Assembly (NCBI RefSeq): GCF_025602895.1
Contig: NW_026516218.1
Coordinates: 496,001-560,000, forward strand
DNA: 64,000 bases
Reading direction: 5' to 3'
DNA from: Polychytrium aggregatum
Lineage: Eukaryota > Chytridiomycota > Chytridiomycetes > Polychytriales
This document shows, in pieces, positions 10,267-22,027 of this stretch. The position numbers and the translations under genes were made by a program. The notes beneath the pieces were generated by a model. It was not told where the DNA came from, ran no database searches, and worked only from the letters and a program-made list of their open reading frames with translations. Position 1 is the stretch's first letter. The number at the start of each line of letters is the position of its first letter.

Positions 10267-13200
10267 ATGGATCGGTGGTCCGCCAGCGATGTGGCCTCTT
10301 GGGCAAGCCAGAACGGCTTTCCTCAACACGCCAGAGACTTCCTGAAGCACGAGATTACCGGCGAACTCCTCGTCCGCGCCGACCACGCAATGCTCAAGGC
10401 CCTGGGCATCACCGCAGTCGGCGATCGCATCGTTCTCCTCAACAAGATCTACAACGAAAAAATCAACAGCGGCATCCCGATAGATGAGGACGATTATATT
10501 CCGCAACGTAAGCCTGCTCCTTGCCCGTCGTTTTGCCTCCATCCCGCCATCGAGCCCAATCTCCATTGAATTCGTGCTCCCGCATTGGATACTTGCTCTC
10601 CTTGGCTTGCCACAGCTTAGGCTGACGGCCTCTATCGTTCACACCGGCCATATCGCCGATTCTACAGATGCTCGCCACATGAAGGTGAGCTCGGGCTGGC
10701 CGTCCCGGCCTCGCACCCTCCCAACCGAATCTCGCCCCCGCATTCCTGCGATTCTCTTCGAGGACTCGTGGGCCAACCCGTGCGCTACCACCGCAGCCGC
10801 GCTCGCCCTCTCGGAACTTGGCGGAAAACAGCCCTTTGGACCAGTCTCCCGCAAGCCAAAGGGAGGAGGAGGGCATTCCTCTCGCACACGGCTGACACAA
10901 TCACTCTCGCTCTCGCTCCCGCCATGCAGCCTCTGCCAGAGAGAATGTACGCCGAATTAAGCTTCACCGAGTTCTCCGAAAAGTTGGCTTTCGACGTCCA
11001 GCGCCTGGAGCGAATCATCGAGGAAAAGGGTACGAGTGCTGTTGATGCGATCTGCGCGGCTGCAGCGTTATTGCTTGCCAGCCCCCTCCCTTCCCTCCCT
11101 TCCCTCCCTTCCCTCCCTTCCCCGCCCGCAACTCCCACCCTGCCGATACTGGCCTTGCCAGCAGTCGCCAGCATCCTTATGCTCGTCGCGCTCGCTGGGC
11201 CCCTTTGTCCCGAGCCATAAATCCGGGTGTGCTCGTTGTCGCTTCGAGCTCCTTTCAGCCAGTCCATGGACTCTGGGGCATCGCGGATCGTCGTGCACTT
11301 GAGTGGCTTGTCCTTCTTCGGCTCGGGCCAAATGAGCTGTGCGTCCCTCGCACAACACTCCCGGCTGAATTATGCATTCCAACTGCACAGACCACGCCAT
11401 TCAGTCGCTGTCAGACTCGGTTGGCAAGCTGAGCTTCCAGCTGATGACGCTGCAGGAAGATCTGCAGCCCGTGTGGACTCTGGTCAAGGGATACAAAGTA
11501 AGTAACTCTCCTGGCGACCACCGGCTTTGTTTCGAGATACTCTATCGGTACTGCAGTCCGCTCAGCCGATCCTGGAATGATGCTCGATCCCTGAATCAGC
11601 ATCTCTTGGCGTCCATGTGGAAGCGCGCTTGTCTCAAGTGCCCTTCGCACACCCATGACTGGTGCTAACCTGACCTCATGGCTGCAGAAATTCCAAAAGA
11701 AATCCACAGCCACGCCTATCCCGCATGTCGACACGGCGCTGCTCAACCAGCCTCATGAAAGCAGTCTTCTCGCGACATCCGTCCGGCACGGCTCGCCGAA
11801 CGTAATGGTCACCCCGAGCCTACAAAGCTCGGTGCCGAGCGTCATCTCACCTGGCCAGGTTCGCATCCAACCGTCATAGGAAATATGTTCGCGCTGCGAG
11901 CGATTCGGTTGCATTGCTTTCGTGTGGGTCTTGCCGCAATGCCATGGTTTGACCCCCAATCCCGGCCTCCCTCCCCCTTACCATCGGCGTCTGACACATA
12001 AGCCGAGCAACTGTATCGGCTCCTTGGTCTAACGCTCCACTTTACTCGATTCTGCAGCAAAAGCAAGAGGATCTCAATGTTATCCGCATCTACATCGACC
12101 GGCTACTGGGCCTGACAACTTCAACCTACAAGGTGTGCCGGGTTCGACCGACACACACCTGCGCCTCTATCATCGCACACGTTCTCCGCGATTGCAAAAT
12201 CAACGACCATTGGCGGGATTTTGCTCTGTGCATGGAATCCAGCGACAGTGCGACGCAGTGTCTGAGCTTCAATGCCACGCCGCTTCAGATCCACCTGGAT
12301 TTCCTCAACCAGGGCAAAGATGCGCCAAAGTTCACCCTCCGTCACATCAAGCAGAACAAGACCCAGCTCCAGCGCGCTCCTTCGACCCTGCAAAACTCGC
12401 AGATGCGTCGAACACCCGAGCCTCTTTCCTCGACTGAGCTGGAGTGTATCGCCATCGGCATCTACGAGTACTCTGCTACACGCGAAGATGAAACCGACAT
12501 TGCCATCGGTGACAGGCTCAAGATTGTTGCGACTGAAGGTGGCTGGTCTCAGGTGGAGCGCTCAAACGGCCTTTTCTGGGCTCCAAGCGGATGCTTGTGG
12601 CTGCCCAAGAACGAAGAGGCCGTGCCGACGACTGGATGGGTACTTTACGACTACTTTCGTGTCTCCAAGAACGAGCTGACTGTTTCTAAAGGCACAAAGC
12701 TGCTGATCCACCGCAAGGCCGAGCACTGGCTCCTGGTCAGCGTCGGCGAGCAAAGTGGCTGGGTTCCCAGCTCGTACATATCCACGACTCCACCGGAGGA
12801 GCGAGAGCGCAGTATGTGGCCTGATTCCCGATCGTGTTGCAGCCGAGCCGAAGCCGTCTTGCAGGCACCTCCTGGTCTGCCACGAGGACGTCTTCTCTTT
12901 GTTTCCAACCATTCATCCGTTTGTTTGGCTAACCCCCTGATTGCCTTCCGTCGGTTTGTCCAGATGACGAAGTTTCGCCGAGGAAGCTGGCGAGTGCCCT
13001 CGCCACCACGGTGGGTCTGCTTGGGGGTGGGAGAGATGGCAGTTGGATGCGGGAGTCGTGTCGTTTCAGGACTTGGGCTGGTTGCGGAAGACAGGCTGAG
13101 TGGGATGCACTGTGCTGGCCGGCGAGTGGAGTATATTCCTCTTCAGTCAGAGGTCGTGTGTACATTTTGGCTGGTCCTGCGATGCGGGGCCATTTTTCAC

Positions 13201-14845
13201 CGTCAGGCATGTGCCGGCTGAGAACTGTCGTCCATGCCGGCTGAGAACTGTCGTCCAGGCTCCCCAATCCATCACTGACGTACTAACAACTGTGCAACCC
13301 ATGCCCACCCACAGCCATTGTCGGCGATGGTACGGTCCCGCAATATGGAGTTCAGATCCGACTCGGCCTCGTCTGGACCCCGGTCGGACGGCTCTCCGGC
13401 GCTGTCGCTGCCGGCAGATTTCCGGGACGACTCTTCGGCCCCCAACCGCGTGGCAACCGATTCCGCGAAATCGAGATACGCACCGAGCGCCTATTCGACC
13501 GCAGTCGACGACAGCCGGTCCCACATCGGCCTCGATGCGCCACTGGTGATCTCCAGCACAGTCGATGATATGACGGCAATCCTGAATCGGCTGAAAGAGC
13601 GCCACGCATTCCTGACCGAGCACAGACTGTGGGGCTCGGCCGAGTCGAGCCGAGCGTCCTCGCTGCACAACCTTGGCTACTGCTTCGATTTCTGCAACAT
13701 TCTGCTGCAAAGTGTCGGCTCCAACCGTGGCAAGGGACTGGTTCTTTCGATCCAAAGCAGCATTGCCCAGAGGCTTCAGACCCTCGTGGACGACAGCACG
13801 GCCAAGCTGGAGTCTCTGCACGCACCCAACATTAGCCCCGATCTGATCACCACGCTCCTGCCGGGTTTGATATCCGACATTTTCAAGGCGCTGGAGTCGA
13901 TTCTCGCCATGTTGACGAGCAACGCCGCCGAAATCTTTGCGACCCCCACGGCCTACGACGGCTTCAGCTACAGCCCTTCCTCTGGGCTCAATGGCGACAT
14001 GGCACAGTCCGCCGCCGCCTATTTCGCTGCAAAAACGGGTCAGGCGCACTCCTCTGGACCATCTCCCACGAGTCTAGGTTACATGGGGTACTCGGAGTCG
14101 CAGCTGCCTCAAGCCAACAAGCCTCTCGGTGCTGGCGGTGCTCCGGCTCCCAAGCTCTCGCACCAGCACAGCTTTGGACGTCTCGACGAAGGTCGCAGCT
14201 ACAGCGCCAGCTCGCGTGGAACCGTCCCCGTGCCCGCCGATGCTAGTAATGGCGACCACTCGATTGGCTTGCAGGTGGACGGCGTTCCCATGTCCAAGGG
14301 CAATAGCGGCGACCCGGCGCTGCGTGGGATTTGGTCCAGCAAGACGAATGACATCCACAAGGAGCTCCAGTCCAAGATCGGCCGACGCAACCAAGCCGAG
14401 GAAGACCGGGCTGGCAACCTGTCCGGACCCAACTCACCCAACACGGTTCCGTCACCTCGACTCAAGAAGATCGGCAGCGACGGTGGTGAATCGAGCGCCG
14501 CCAGACTGGCAGGAACCGGTGTTGGTGCGCCCGCCGCCATCGCAAAAACCTATGTCTACGATATTCGCCCGTACGAAGACCTGGTCAGCCGCAGGGACCC
14601 TGACCTGGACATGGCCAATCTTGAGGTATGTGCATATGTTCGTGGCGGCACACCGATCCCTGCTTTGCACTGGCCCGGCCTCGGCCGGTGCGGCCGGTAA
14701 TTTGAGTCCAGTCCGCCGGCGTAACTGGTGTGTCTTTGCCCTGCAGCGATATCTGTCCAACGAAGACTGCCAACGACACTTTGGCATGTCGAGGGAAGAA
14801 CTGCAAAGGCAGCCGCCGTGGAAGATCAGAGACCTGAAAAAGTAG
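10267..14845 (+). CDS. STE50/UBC2-type MAPK adaptor with SAM, RA, two SH3 and villin headpiece
   Basis: Nine exons join in frame to 948 residues: 10267-10507, 10668-10684, 10930-11029, 11391-11497, 11688-11858, 12058-12811, 12964-13010, 13315-14625 and 14747-14845. Residues 1-70 are a SAM domain (MDRWSASDVASWASQNGF, LKALGITAVGDRI). A helical segment follows, then a Ras-association domain at about 219-312 (NVIRIYIDRLLG, WRDFALCMES, FTLRHIKQ). Two SH3 domains lie at about 341-400 (ALYDY-type IGIYEYSA) and 405-460 (WVLYDYF, GWVPSSYI). A long Ser/Pro-rich region leads to a villin headpiece at about 890-948 (RYLSNEDCQRHFGMS, PPWKIRDLKK). SAM-RA is the STE50 core that links Ras/Cdc42 to the MAPKKK; SAM-RA-SH3-SH3 matches basidiomycete UBC2. 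The headpiece, an F-actin binding unit, is unusual. It ends at LKK, lacking the usual GLF-type end. Confidence 0.85.
13212..13257. repeat. Two-copy 23-bp direct repeat in an intron
   Basis: Two perfect tandem copies of a 23-base unit beginning tgccggctgag lie in the intron between exons 7 and 8 of the UBC2-like gene, about 60 bases before the acceptor. Confidence 0.85.
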
Positions 14846-15930
14846 GCAAGCGCAGCGATATGTGCGACTTGGTGATGCGAGGCCAACGGACGGCTGCATT
14901 CAGAGACACTCGTGAAAGTCCAGTCGCCAACGCTTCACTTTTCGGCTGACTGATATTTTGTTTTCGGAATCCCTCACAATGCTCCTCCGTCCCCATCCCA
15001 GACTGGCCAAGTTATTTTGAGCGACCGAGTCGGGCTGGGACACCCTCGATACCTGTTGATGGCTGTGCTCGCTCTGGCTCCTGAATACATATATGCACCT
15101 GTCGAAACAGCCACTGCCGCGCGCCGGACTTGTCTCGCCAGAGACGCACCCTGGGCTGCATACCATACCCATGTCGTCGCTATCGTTTACTATTGCTAGT
15201 ATACTTCGTATTATTGTTTATATTTCAATTGAAAGCTTTCGAGGCCTGTGGGCCCTAGCAGTACACAAGGGAAGGAGGAAAGCAGGGACCATCCTATCGA
15301 GCAGTCCGGGGAGATGAGAGCCATAGGCCCTCGTTATCGTTATCGCCCTCGCTGGCGGCGGCCTGTTCCGTCGCAGCCGGGACACCGCCGTCGCCGGCTC
15401 GAACCGCGCGCACACGGCCCCGCAGACAAGGCGCTGCCCTGGCCGACAACCTTTTTCTTGCTCTGCCCCTCTCTGCAGGAGCAAACGTCCAGGACCGCAT
15501 CAGCCAGGATCCGCATCAGCCAGGACCGGCGTCTACCAGGCTCGCTGCCCCCCCCCGCTGTCTTCTGCAGCCCCGTCGCTCGCCTCCAGCCCGGTCGATC
15601 TGCTCCGATCAAAGCATCGCTTTCTGGCTTGGCCATCTCCAGCCCGACCGTCGGACGTGCCAGCCAGCCAGCTCACCCGCCCGCCGTCTCGACTCAGCTC
15701 ATCCCTTCATCTGGCCACAGACCATCACTGGGCCATCACTGGGCCATCACTGGGCCATCACTGGGCCATCACTGGACCATCGCTGGGCCATCAAGCCGCT
15801 TCCATCCAAACTCTACCCTCCGCACTAGCTGAGCCTATTCTGCGCTCGCCCACTGGCCATCCACCCCATCCGCTCTTTTTTCTCGCCCCTCTGTCCCAGC
15901 AGCGCATCACAGCGACCACAAGCAGCAGCA
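14846..15930. other. Intergenic region upstream of KOG1
   Basis: No supported gene in about 1.1 kb. The first part is the 3' flank of the UBC2-like gene, AT-richer near 15180-15240. The second part is C/T-rich and includes the minisatellite at 15722-15787 before the KOG1 start. Confidence 0.4.
15722..15787. repeat. 11-bp minisatellite, six copies, in KOG1 5' region
   Basis: Six adjacent copies of ccatcactggg, the last two with one substitution each, followed by a partial copy. It lies about 145-210 bases upstream of the KOG1 ATG, so it is probably in the promoter or 5' leader. Confidence 0.9.
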
Positions 15931-18900
15931 ATGGCCGACACCCCGTCTGCACAGCAAAACAGCGCCAGCGTCCTCTCCATGCCCAACCTCAGCGACCTCG
16001 AGACTGCAGATCTTGGCAGCTCCGAGCACTCTCCGATCAGCGGCGACGCCCTTCCCGAGTCGCCCTATCTCGACTCACCCGAGGAGCAGCCCTACTTCAC
16101 TTATTCGTACTATACCGAGCGGCGCCACGAATCGCATGGCGCTCCAACACTAACACACCCGTGCCGCACCCAGGCGCCCACCGACTGGAGAATGAAGGAG
16201 CGGCTAAAAACCGTCTCGGTCGCTCTGGTCATCTGCCTCAACATCGGCGTCGATCCGCCGGACGTCGTCAAGACCAACCCATGTGCCAAGATGGAGTGCT
16301 GGGTCGACCCGTTCTCGCTCCCGCCGCCCAGGGCCCTCGAGAGCATCGGCCGCAATCTGCAGCAGCAGTATGAGGTGTGGCAGCCCCGGTCGCGCTACCG
16401 TCTCTCTCTGGATCCGTCTATCGAGGAGACCAAGCGGCTCTGCCTCTCGCTCCGCCGCAACGCAAGGGAGGAGCGCATCCTGTTCCACTACAACGGCCAC
16501 GGTGTGCCCAAGCCCACCCCCGGCGGCGAAATCTGGGTCTTCAACCGCAACTACACGCAGTATATCCCCATATCCATATACGACATCCAGACCTGGCTGG
16601 GCTCGCCGTGCATCTATGTCTACGACTGCTCCAATGCCGGAAACATCCTGCAGTCCTTCAACCGGTTTGCCGAGCAGCGCGATACCGAGGCTCTGCGGCA
16701 GGCCGAGGTCAACGGCGCTTCCAACAACGGTGCGCCCCCGACCCCGTACGTCCCGATGCGCGACTGTATCCAGCTGGCTGCCTGTGGCCCCAACGAGATC
16801 CTGCCGATGAATCCCGAGTTGCCGGCCGACATCTTCACCTGCTGTCTGACGACCCCCATCGAGATTGGCCTGCGCTGGTTCGTCTCCAACAACCCGCTCC
16901 TCACCAACATCACCCCGGATATGATCATGAAGATCCCCGGCCGCCTCAACGACCGCCGCACCCCCCTCGGTGAGCTCAACTGGATCTTCACTGCCATCAC
17001 GGACACGATCGCCTGGATCGTGCTGCCGCACGATCTGTTCAAGACCCTGTTCCGCCAGGACTTGATGGTCGCGGCCATGTTCCGCAACTTTTTGCTCGCC
17101 GATCGCATCATGCGATCCTACCACTGCACGCCCCAGTCGAGCCCCAGCCTGCCGCCGACGCACCAGCACCCCATGTGGGAGGCCTGGGATCTTGCTGCCG
17201 ACATGTGTCTCTCGCAGCTGCCTGACCTGCTCGCCCAAGAGGAGAACGGGACGGCGGTCGAGTACCAGAGCAGCACCTTCTTTGCCGACCAGCTGACGGC
17301 CTTTGAGGTCTGGCTCACCAAGGGCGCCATCTCGCGCGAGCCCCCGGAGCAGCTGCCGATTGTCCTGCAGGTGCTTCTCAGCCAGGCGCATCGCTTGCGC
17401 GCCCTGATGCTCCTGAGCAAGTTCCTTGACCTCGGTCCCTGGGCCGTCAACCTGGCCCTGTCCGTCGGCATCTTCCCATATGTCCTGAAGCTGCTGCAGA
17501 GCCCCGCGGGCGATCTCAAGTCGGTGCTGGTCTTCATCTGGGCCAAGATCCTCGCCGTCGACCGCTCCTGTCAGAACGACCTGCTCAAGGACAACGGCTT
17601 CACCTATTTTTTGAGCATCCTGGTCTCCCACACAGGCATGCCCTTGATCCCAAACATCTCAGAGCACCGCGCCATGTGCGCCTTTATTCTCTCGGTCTTT
17701 TGCCACAACTTCCGCAGCGGCCAGCAGGCGTGTCTTCGCAGCGACTTGCTCCCGTCGCTCTCGCTGTACCTCGTCGACCCCGACCCGCTCCTTCGTCAGT
17801 GGTCGTGCATTTGCCTCGGCAAGATGTGGCAGGGCTATTCCGAGGCCAAGCGCACGGCCGTGTCGGAGAACGTCCACGAGAAGCTGGCTCCACTTTTGCT
17901 CGACCATGTGGCCGAGGTCCGTGCAGCAGCGCTCTTTGCCTTTGGCACACTCCTGGACGAGATCGAGGGCGGCGACCCTGTCATCACCGTCGACGTCGGC
18001 ACCAACATTGGCATTTCGATCCTGGTGGCGACCTCGGACGCCTCGCATTTGGTCCGCAACGAGCTCGTGGTGACCCTCTCGCACTACGTGCAGCACTACC
18101 ACTCCAAGTTTGTCAACTGTGCGCTCGAGATGATTGAAGACGATCGCAAGAGGTTCACTGAGGACGTCCGGAGTCAACCAAACGGCCGGCGCTCGGCCTC
18201 GCTGGCGGGCATCGACTGGCGATCCACCCAGTCCCAGTTCAAGTCGCCTTCGCACAACAGTATCTACGGATGCATCTGGAAGGTGTTACTGGCCCTTACG
18301 GTGGACCCTTTCGAGGGCATCGCGCGCAAGGCCATACGCATCGTCGACCAGATTCACCTGAAGCTGGCCCGGTCGCATTCGCTCGAACTGCCCCTCCACG
18401 GCCCGGGTGCTGTTTTGGACGGACTTCAAGCCCCGTCTCCGCTGCCGCTCTCGAGATCGTCGACAATCTACCAGTCGAGTGCCGCCAAAGAATCCCGAGC
18501 CACGCTCAAGCGCTCCACTTCCTTTGTCCACTATCTCACCGGCCGAGGCGCCTCTTCCGAGAACCTGCCCGGCGAGCTCAACGGCTCCGCCAATCTTGCC
18601 CAGGGCCCGGCCAGCAGTGGCACTAACCCTCCACCCAGTCCCTGGCTTACGGCCGCGAGCAACCTGCTTGTTGCTGGCGAGCGCCGATCTCGAGCCGGTG
18701 CAGAGACGCCGCCACCGAGCTCGCACAGCCGGCCTGGATCTCGGGCACCCTCGCCTGTGCCCGGCAGCGGAGCTGATGCCCTGCGCAACCTTCTGGAGAA
18801 CCCCAGCTTTGAAATCGACACGGTGTCTCTGGAGTCCGAGTTCTTTGAATGGAGCTGCGAGTCCTTTGCCGAGCCGCAGATTCGCGTAAGTACTGTCGGG

Positions 18901-21156
18901 TGCGATGGGAGGTAGAGTCGGGTCTAGTCAAATCAACTCGAGCCACATCGAGGTGCAAAGCTTGTAGCATGGCGCCATGTGTATCCGCTCGCTCTATGCG
19001 TCGCGACATGTTCGCTGCGACGGCCGGCGGTTTGACGAGCTGCATCGACTTGGAAGAGATGGTGGTGGCCTCGGACCGATGGGATGATACTCACGCGGCA
19101 TGCTCCATCATTTCTGATGCTGCCACAGATGCGGGAGCGAGACGATGCCGGCAGCGATAGTTTCAATGAGCGTCAGTGGCGCAAGCAGCGCAACGACAAG
19201 GTTGTTGCAGCCAACCTTCCCTTCTATGAAACGAGCGGTACGTTAAACAACCAGCTGGGATGCTCTAGCTGCGAAGAGGACGATGCACCGGTGAATATGA
19301 GAGGACGATGCGCCGGCAAATGCGATCTCCACGGTGTTTCTGACACTTTGGAGGGCGTGCCTGTCGGCTACTCGATGGCAATGCAGGCACGCGCAAGTTT
19401 GAAGAGTGTATCAAGATGATAACGACAGAGCAGCCGCCCACGCTGCTCCGCTTCCACCAGTTCGAGCAGCATCTGGCATATGTAGACGAGCGAAATATTG
19501 TGAGGTGAGTTGCTGCTGTGTCGCTGGCGGGCGTTTTCGTCGCTCGGACGATGTTGCCGCAGCTCTTGTAGCACCGCCCTGTGCCATGTTCCCCCTTGTT
19601 TCATTAGCCTTGTATGCTGAGCTCCGCACTGACCAACTGCCTGGATTGTGGCTCGTTCAGTGTGTACGACTGGGAGGAGAACGTCAAGTTGTCATCCTTC
19701 TCAAACAAGAATCCGGCTGGAAGTCGGATCACATCCCTGCGCTTCATCAACGAGGAAGATTACAGCCTGCTGTTTGTGGGATCAAGTATGTGATGCCACA
19801 GGAACAGCAGCGATGTGGTGCACGATGGAGCATGATGCAGTATGGAGCATGATGCAGTATGATGCAGCACGATGGAGCCGAGCGCGGTTTGCAACTAACA
19901 CTTCCGACGTGGCCTCCTTGCTGGGTCTGGAAATGCGGCGTTTTCAGGCGAGGGTGTGGTGCGAATCTACCGAAACTACGAAGAGAAGCGCAAGTACGAG
20001 CTTGCAACGTCGTGGCGCGCCCTGACAGACTTGTTTCCCGAGTCGAGTGGACCGGGTCTCATCTCGGACTGGCAGCAGCACACCGGACTGTTGTCGATCT
20101 CGGGCGAATCCAAGTTCATCCGTATCTGGGATGCCTACCGCGAAACCTGTGTGCGGGTAAGCATGGACTGCACGTTTTGCTGTCGATCTCGCAGCTGCAG
20201 AGACGGACGCCTGACGGTCGCCGACGAAGCTGGTGTGCTTGATGTGGAGCTCCGATACTGACCGACGTCGCTTGGGTGCTCAGGACATTTCAACACAAAC
20301 GGGCCAGCCGGTGACATCTCTCGCTAGCAACCGACAGAACCCATTCCTGGTCATTGCGGGATTCAACGACGGCGCCATCCGTCTCTACGACCGACGTCAG
20401 AGTGGCACGGATTGGTAAGTCGACTGCAAACTATGGACGAGGGTGGCGCGGCACTCATTCGGATGGCATCGGTGTGTCGGCAAAGTGATCCCATGAGGTC
20501 GTTGCTGGCCAGGACGTGAGACTCCGCAAGCCGATGGGCATGGCCAGGGCATGGCCAGGGCATGGCCAGGACACGGCTCGTCTGCTGACCGAGAGCCTCC
20601 TATCGTCGCTCTAGCCTGGTTCATACAATCAGCGACCATCGACAGCGCATTCTGTCCACCATCTTCCACCACCCCAGCGAGCAGCTGATATCGGCCTCGG
20701 CTTCGGGTGAGGTGAGGCTGTGGGATCTACGAAGCACTGGTGCCACGGCCGTTCTCGAAGGAGCAGGCGCCAGCGACATGTCGGCATTCGCCGTGCATGA
20801 GCAGGCGCCCCTGATCGTGCGGTAAGTGGGTCTGAACATGGCTACCTGTTGGTTTGTTCCAGGAAATGGATATAACCCCTCGGTCACCCGAGGCTCGAGT
20901 CTGCTTGGTTCCTGACAGCGCTCTGCCTCCCCCTCTCCCGCTGTGTCTCAGCGGAAGTGCCTCGCATACAATGTGCGTCCAGAACATCGAAGGGCAGATC
21001 CTCAGCCAGATCCGGTATCACGAAGGGTACATCCTGGGACAAAAGCCCGGCGCCATCAACCACATTGACTTCCACCCGCACAGCCTTGTGTTTGCTGCTT
21101 CTGCGGCTGGAACAAACTCGATCTCGATCTACGGATCCGAGTTGCGAGCCCAGTAG
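15931..21156 (+). CDS. KOG1: Raptor/KOG1/Mip1, TORC1 scaffold
   Basis: Scaffold subunit of TOR complex 1 that presents substrates to the TOR kinase and links growth to nutrients. Eight exons, 15931-18885, 19129-19237, 19387-19504, 19661-19785, 19948-20156, 20284-20414, 20615-20821 and 20952-21156, give 1352 residues, close to the family norm. The first exon encodes the whole N-terminal and middle part: the Raptor N-terminal caspase-like domain (HYNGHGVPKP near residue 188, YVYDCSNAGNIL near 230, both dyad positions kept), then HEAT-type repeats and a Ser/Pro-rich linker around 830-960. The remaining exons encode the C-terminal WD40 propeller (VYDWEENVKLSSF, IWDAYRETCVR, GFNDGAIRLYDRR, ASGEVRLWDLRS). 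The N-terminal 60 residues are Ser/Glu-rich and poorly conserved, so an internal start is possible but not needed. Confidence 0.96.
19825..19877. repeat. 17-bp tandem repeat in KOG1 intron 4
   Basis: Two full copies of atggagcatgatgcagt plus degenerate partial copies (atgatgcag, gatggagc) form a short minisatellite inside the fourth KOG1 intron. Confidence 0.75.
20536..20568. repeat. 11-bp tandem repeat in KOG1 intron 6
   Basis: Three perfect copies of gggcatggcca in the intron between exons 6 and 7 of KOG1, about 50 bases before the acceptor. Confidence 0.85.
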
Positions 21157-22027
21157 AGCCTCTCTGCCGCCGCCGCCGCCGCCGCCGCCGCTGCTGCTGC
21201 TGCTGCTGCTGCTGGATCAAGGTACACCTCAGTCGCCGCAGAACGACCCAGGTCTGGTCGAACAACACCCACAAGCTGCGGGGCTGACCACCGATACAAA
21301 AATATGTCTGGAGGGAGCCGCTGCCGGCTCTGCATCCAAACGCAGTACCACGGGTCACGGCCCGGCCAAATGCCACCGTCCGGCCATCAATACAGAGTAT
21401 CTGAAATTGGACACTGACCATTGGACATGGGGCGCCGGGCGTTGAACGAGCGCCGTTGGCCTATGAAGGACAGCGCCGCCGATTTTGGAACCATGAGCCC
21501 GTCTGCGACTGACGACCGGATCTCTGTTGTCGCAAGCAGACGCCCCCGCCCACAAGGACGTCCTCGCACCAGCGCGATGGGTCCATGGGCCTCGGCCGCC
21601 CAGTTGGCTGCTCCAGGCCAAGGCCCCACGCCACAGCGCCTTGCAGCCGCGACGCGGAGGCTGAGCACACGCCCCGAAGACGCAAGGCCCGTCCGGTGTG
21701 GCGGTGCACCGACCGTGTTTGTGTGACAGCAGACGCTCTCTGCGCACGCACTGTCGCTGTGTCGTGCGCCTCTCTTGGCGCAACACGACCCGAGCCGCGG
21801 AGCCACACACACACACGGCCTCCCTGATTTTCTCCCAGCCGCCTGTTGTTCTCGCTCCCTTTCACTCCCTTTCGCTCCCTTTCGCTCTCCTCGGCTCTCG
21901 CCTGCTCCGTCCATCCTTCGCTCCTCCGTTTGCCGACTTGCGTCTCGACCGACCCTCGACCAAGCACCATCCTCGCTGCCTCTGGCCTTCCCCCCCCGTC
22001 GTCGCTGTCTGTCGATAGCTGCCCCCC
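21157..22027. other. Intergenic region KOG1 to UPF0658 gene
   Basis: About 870 bases. After the trinucleotide tract nothing gene-like is seen; several GC-rich frames of 100-175 codons on both strands lack domains. The last 200 bases are rich in ctccctttcgctccc-type pyrimidine runs, a likely promoter and leader for the next gene. Confidence 0.4.
21166..21213. repeat. (GCC)8(GCT)8 trinucleotide tract after the KOG1 stop
   Basis: Eight GCC followed by eight GCT units start nine bases after the KOG1 stop codon, so they are expected in the 3' UTR. The sharp switch from one pure trinucleotide to another suggests replication slippage with a single founding substitution. Confidence 0.95.

Noticed and set aside
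16204-17631. Minus-strand frame of 475 codons opposite KOG1.
   Set aside because: It is the antisense shadow of a GC-rich coding exon and has no recognisable domain.
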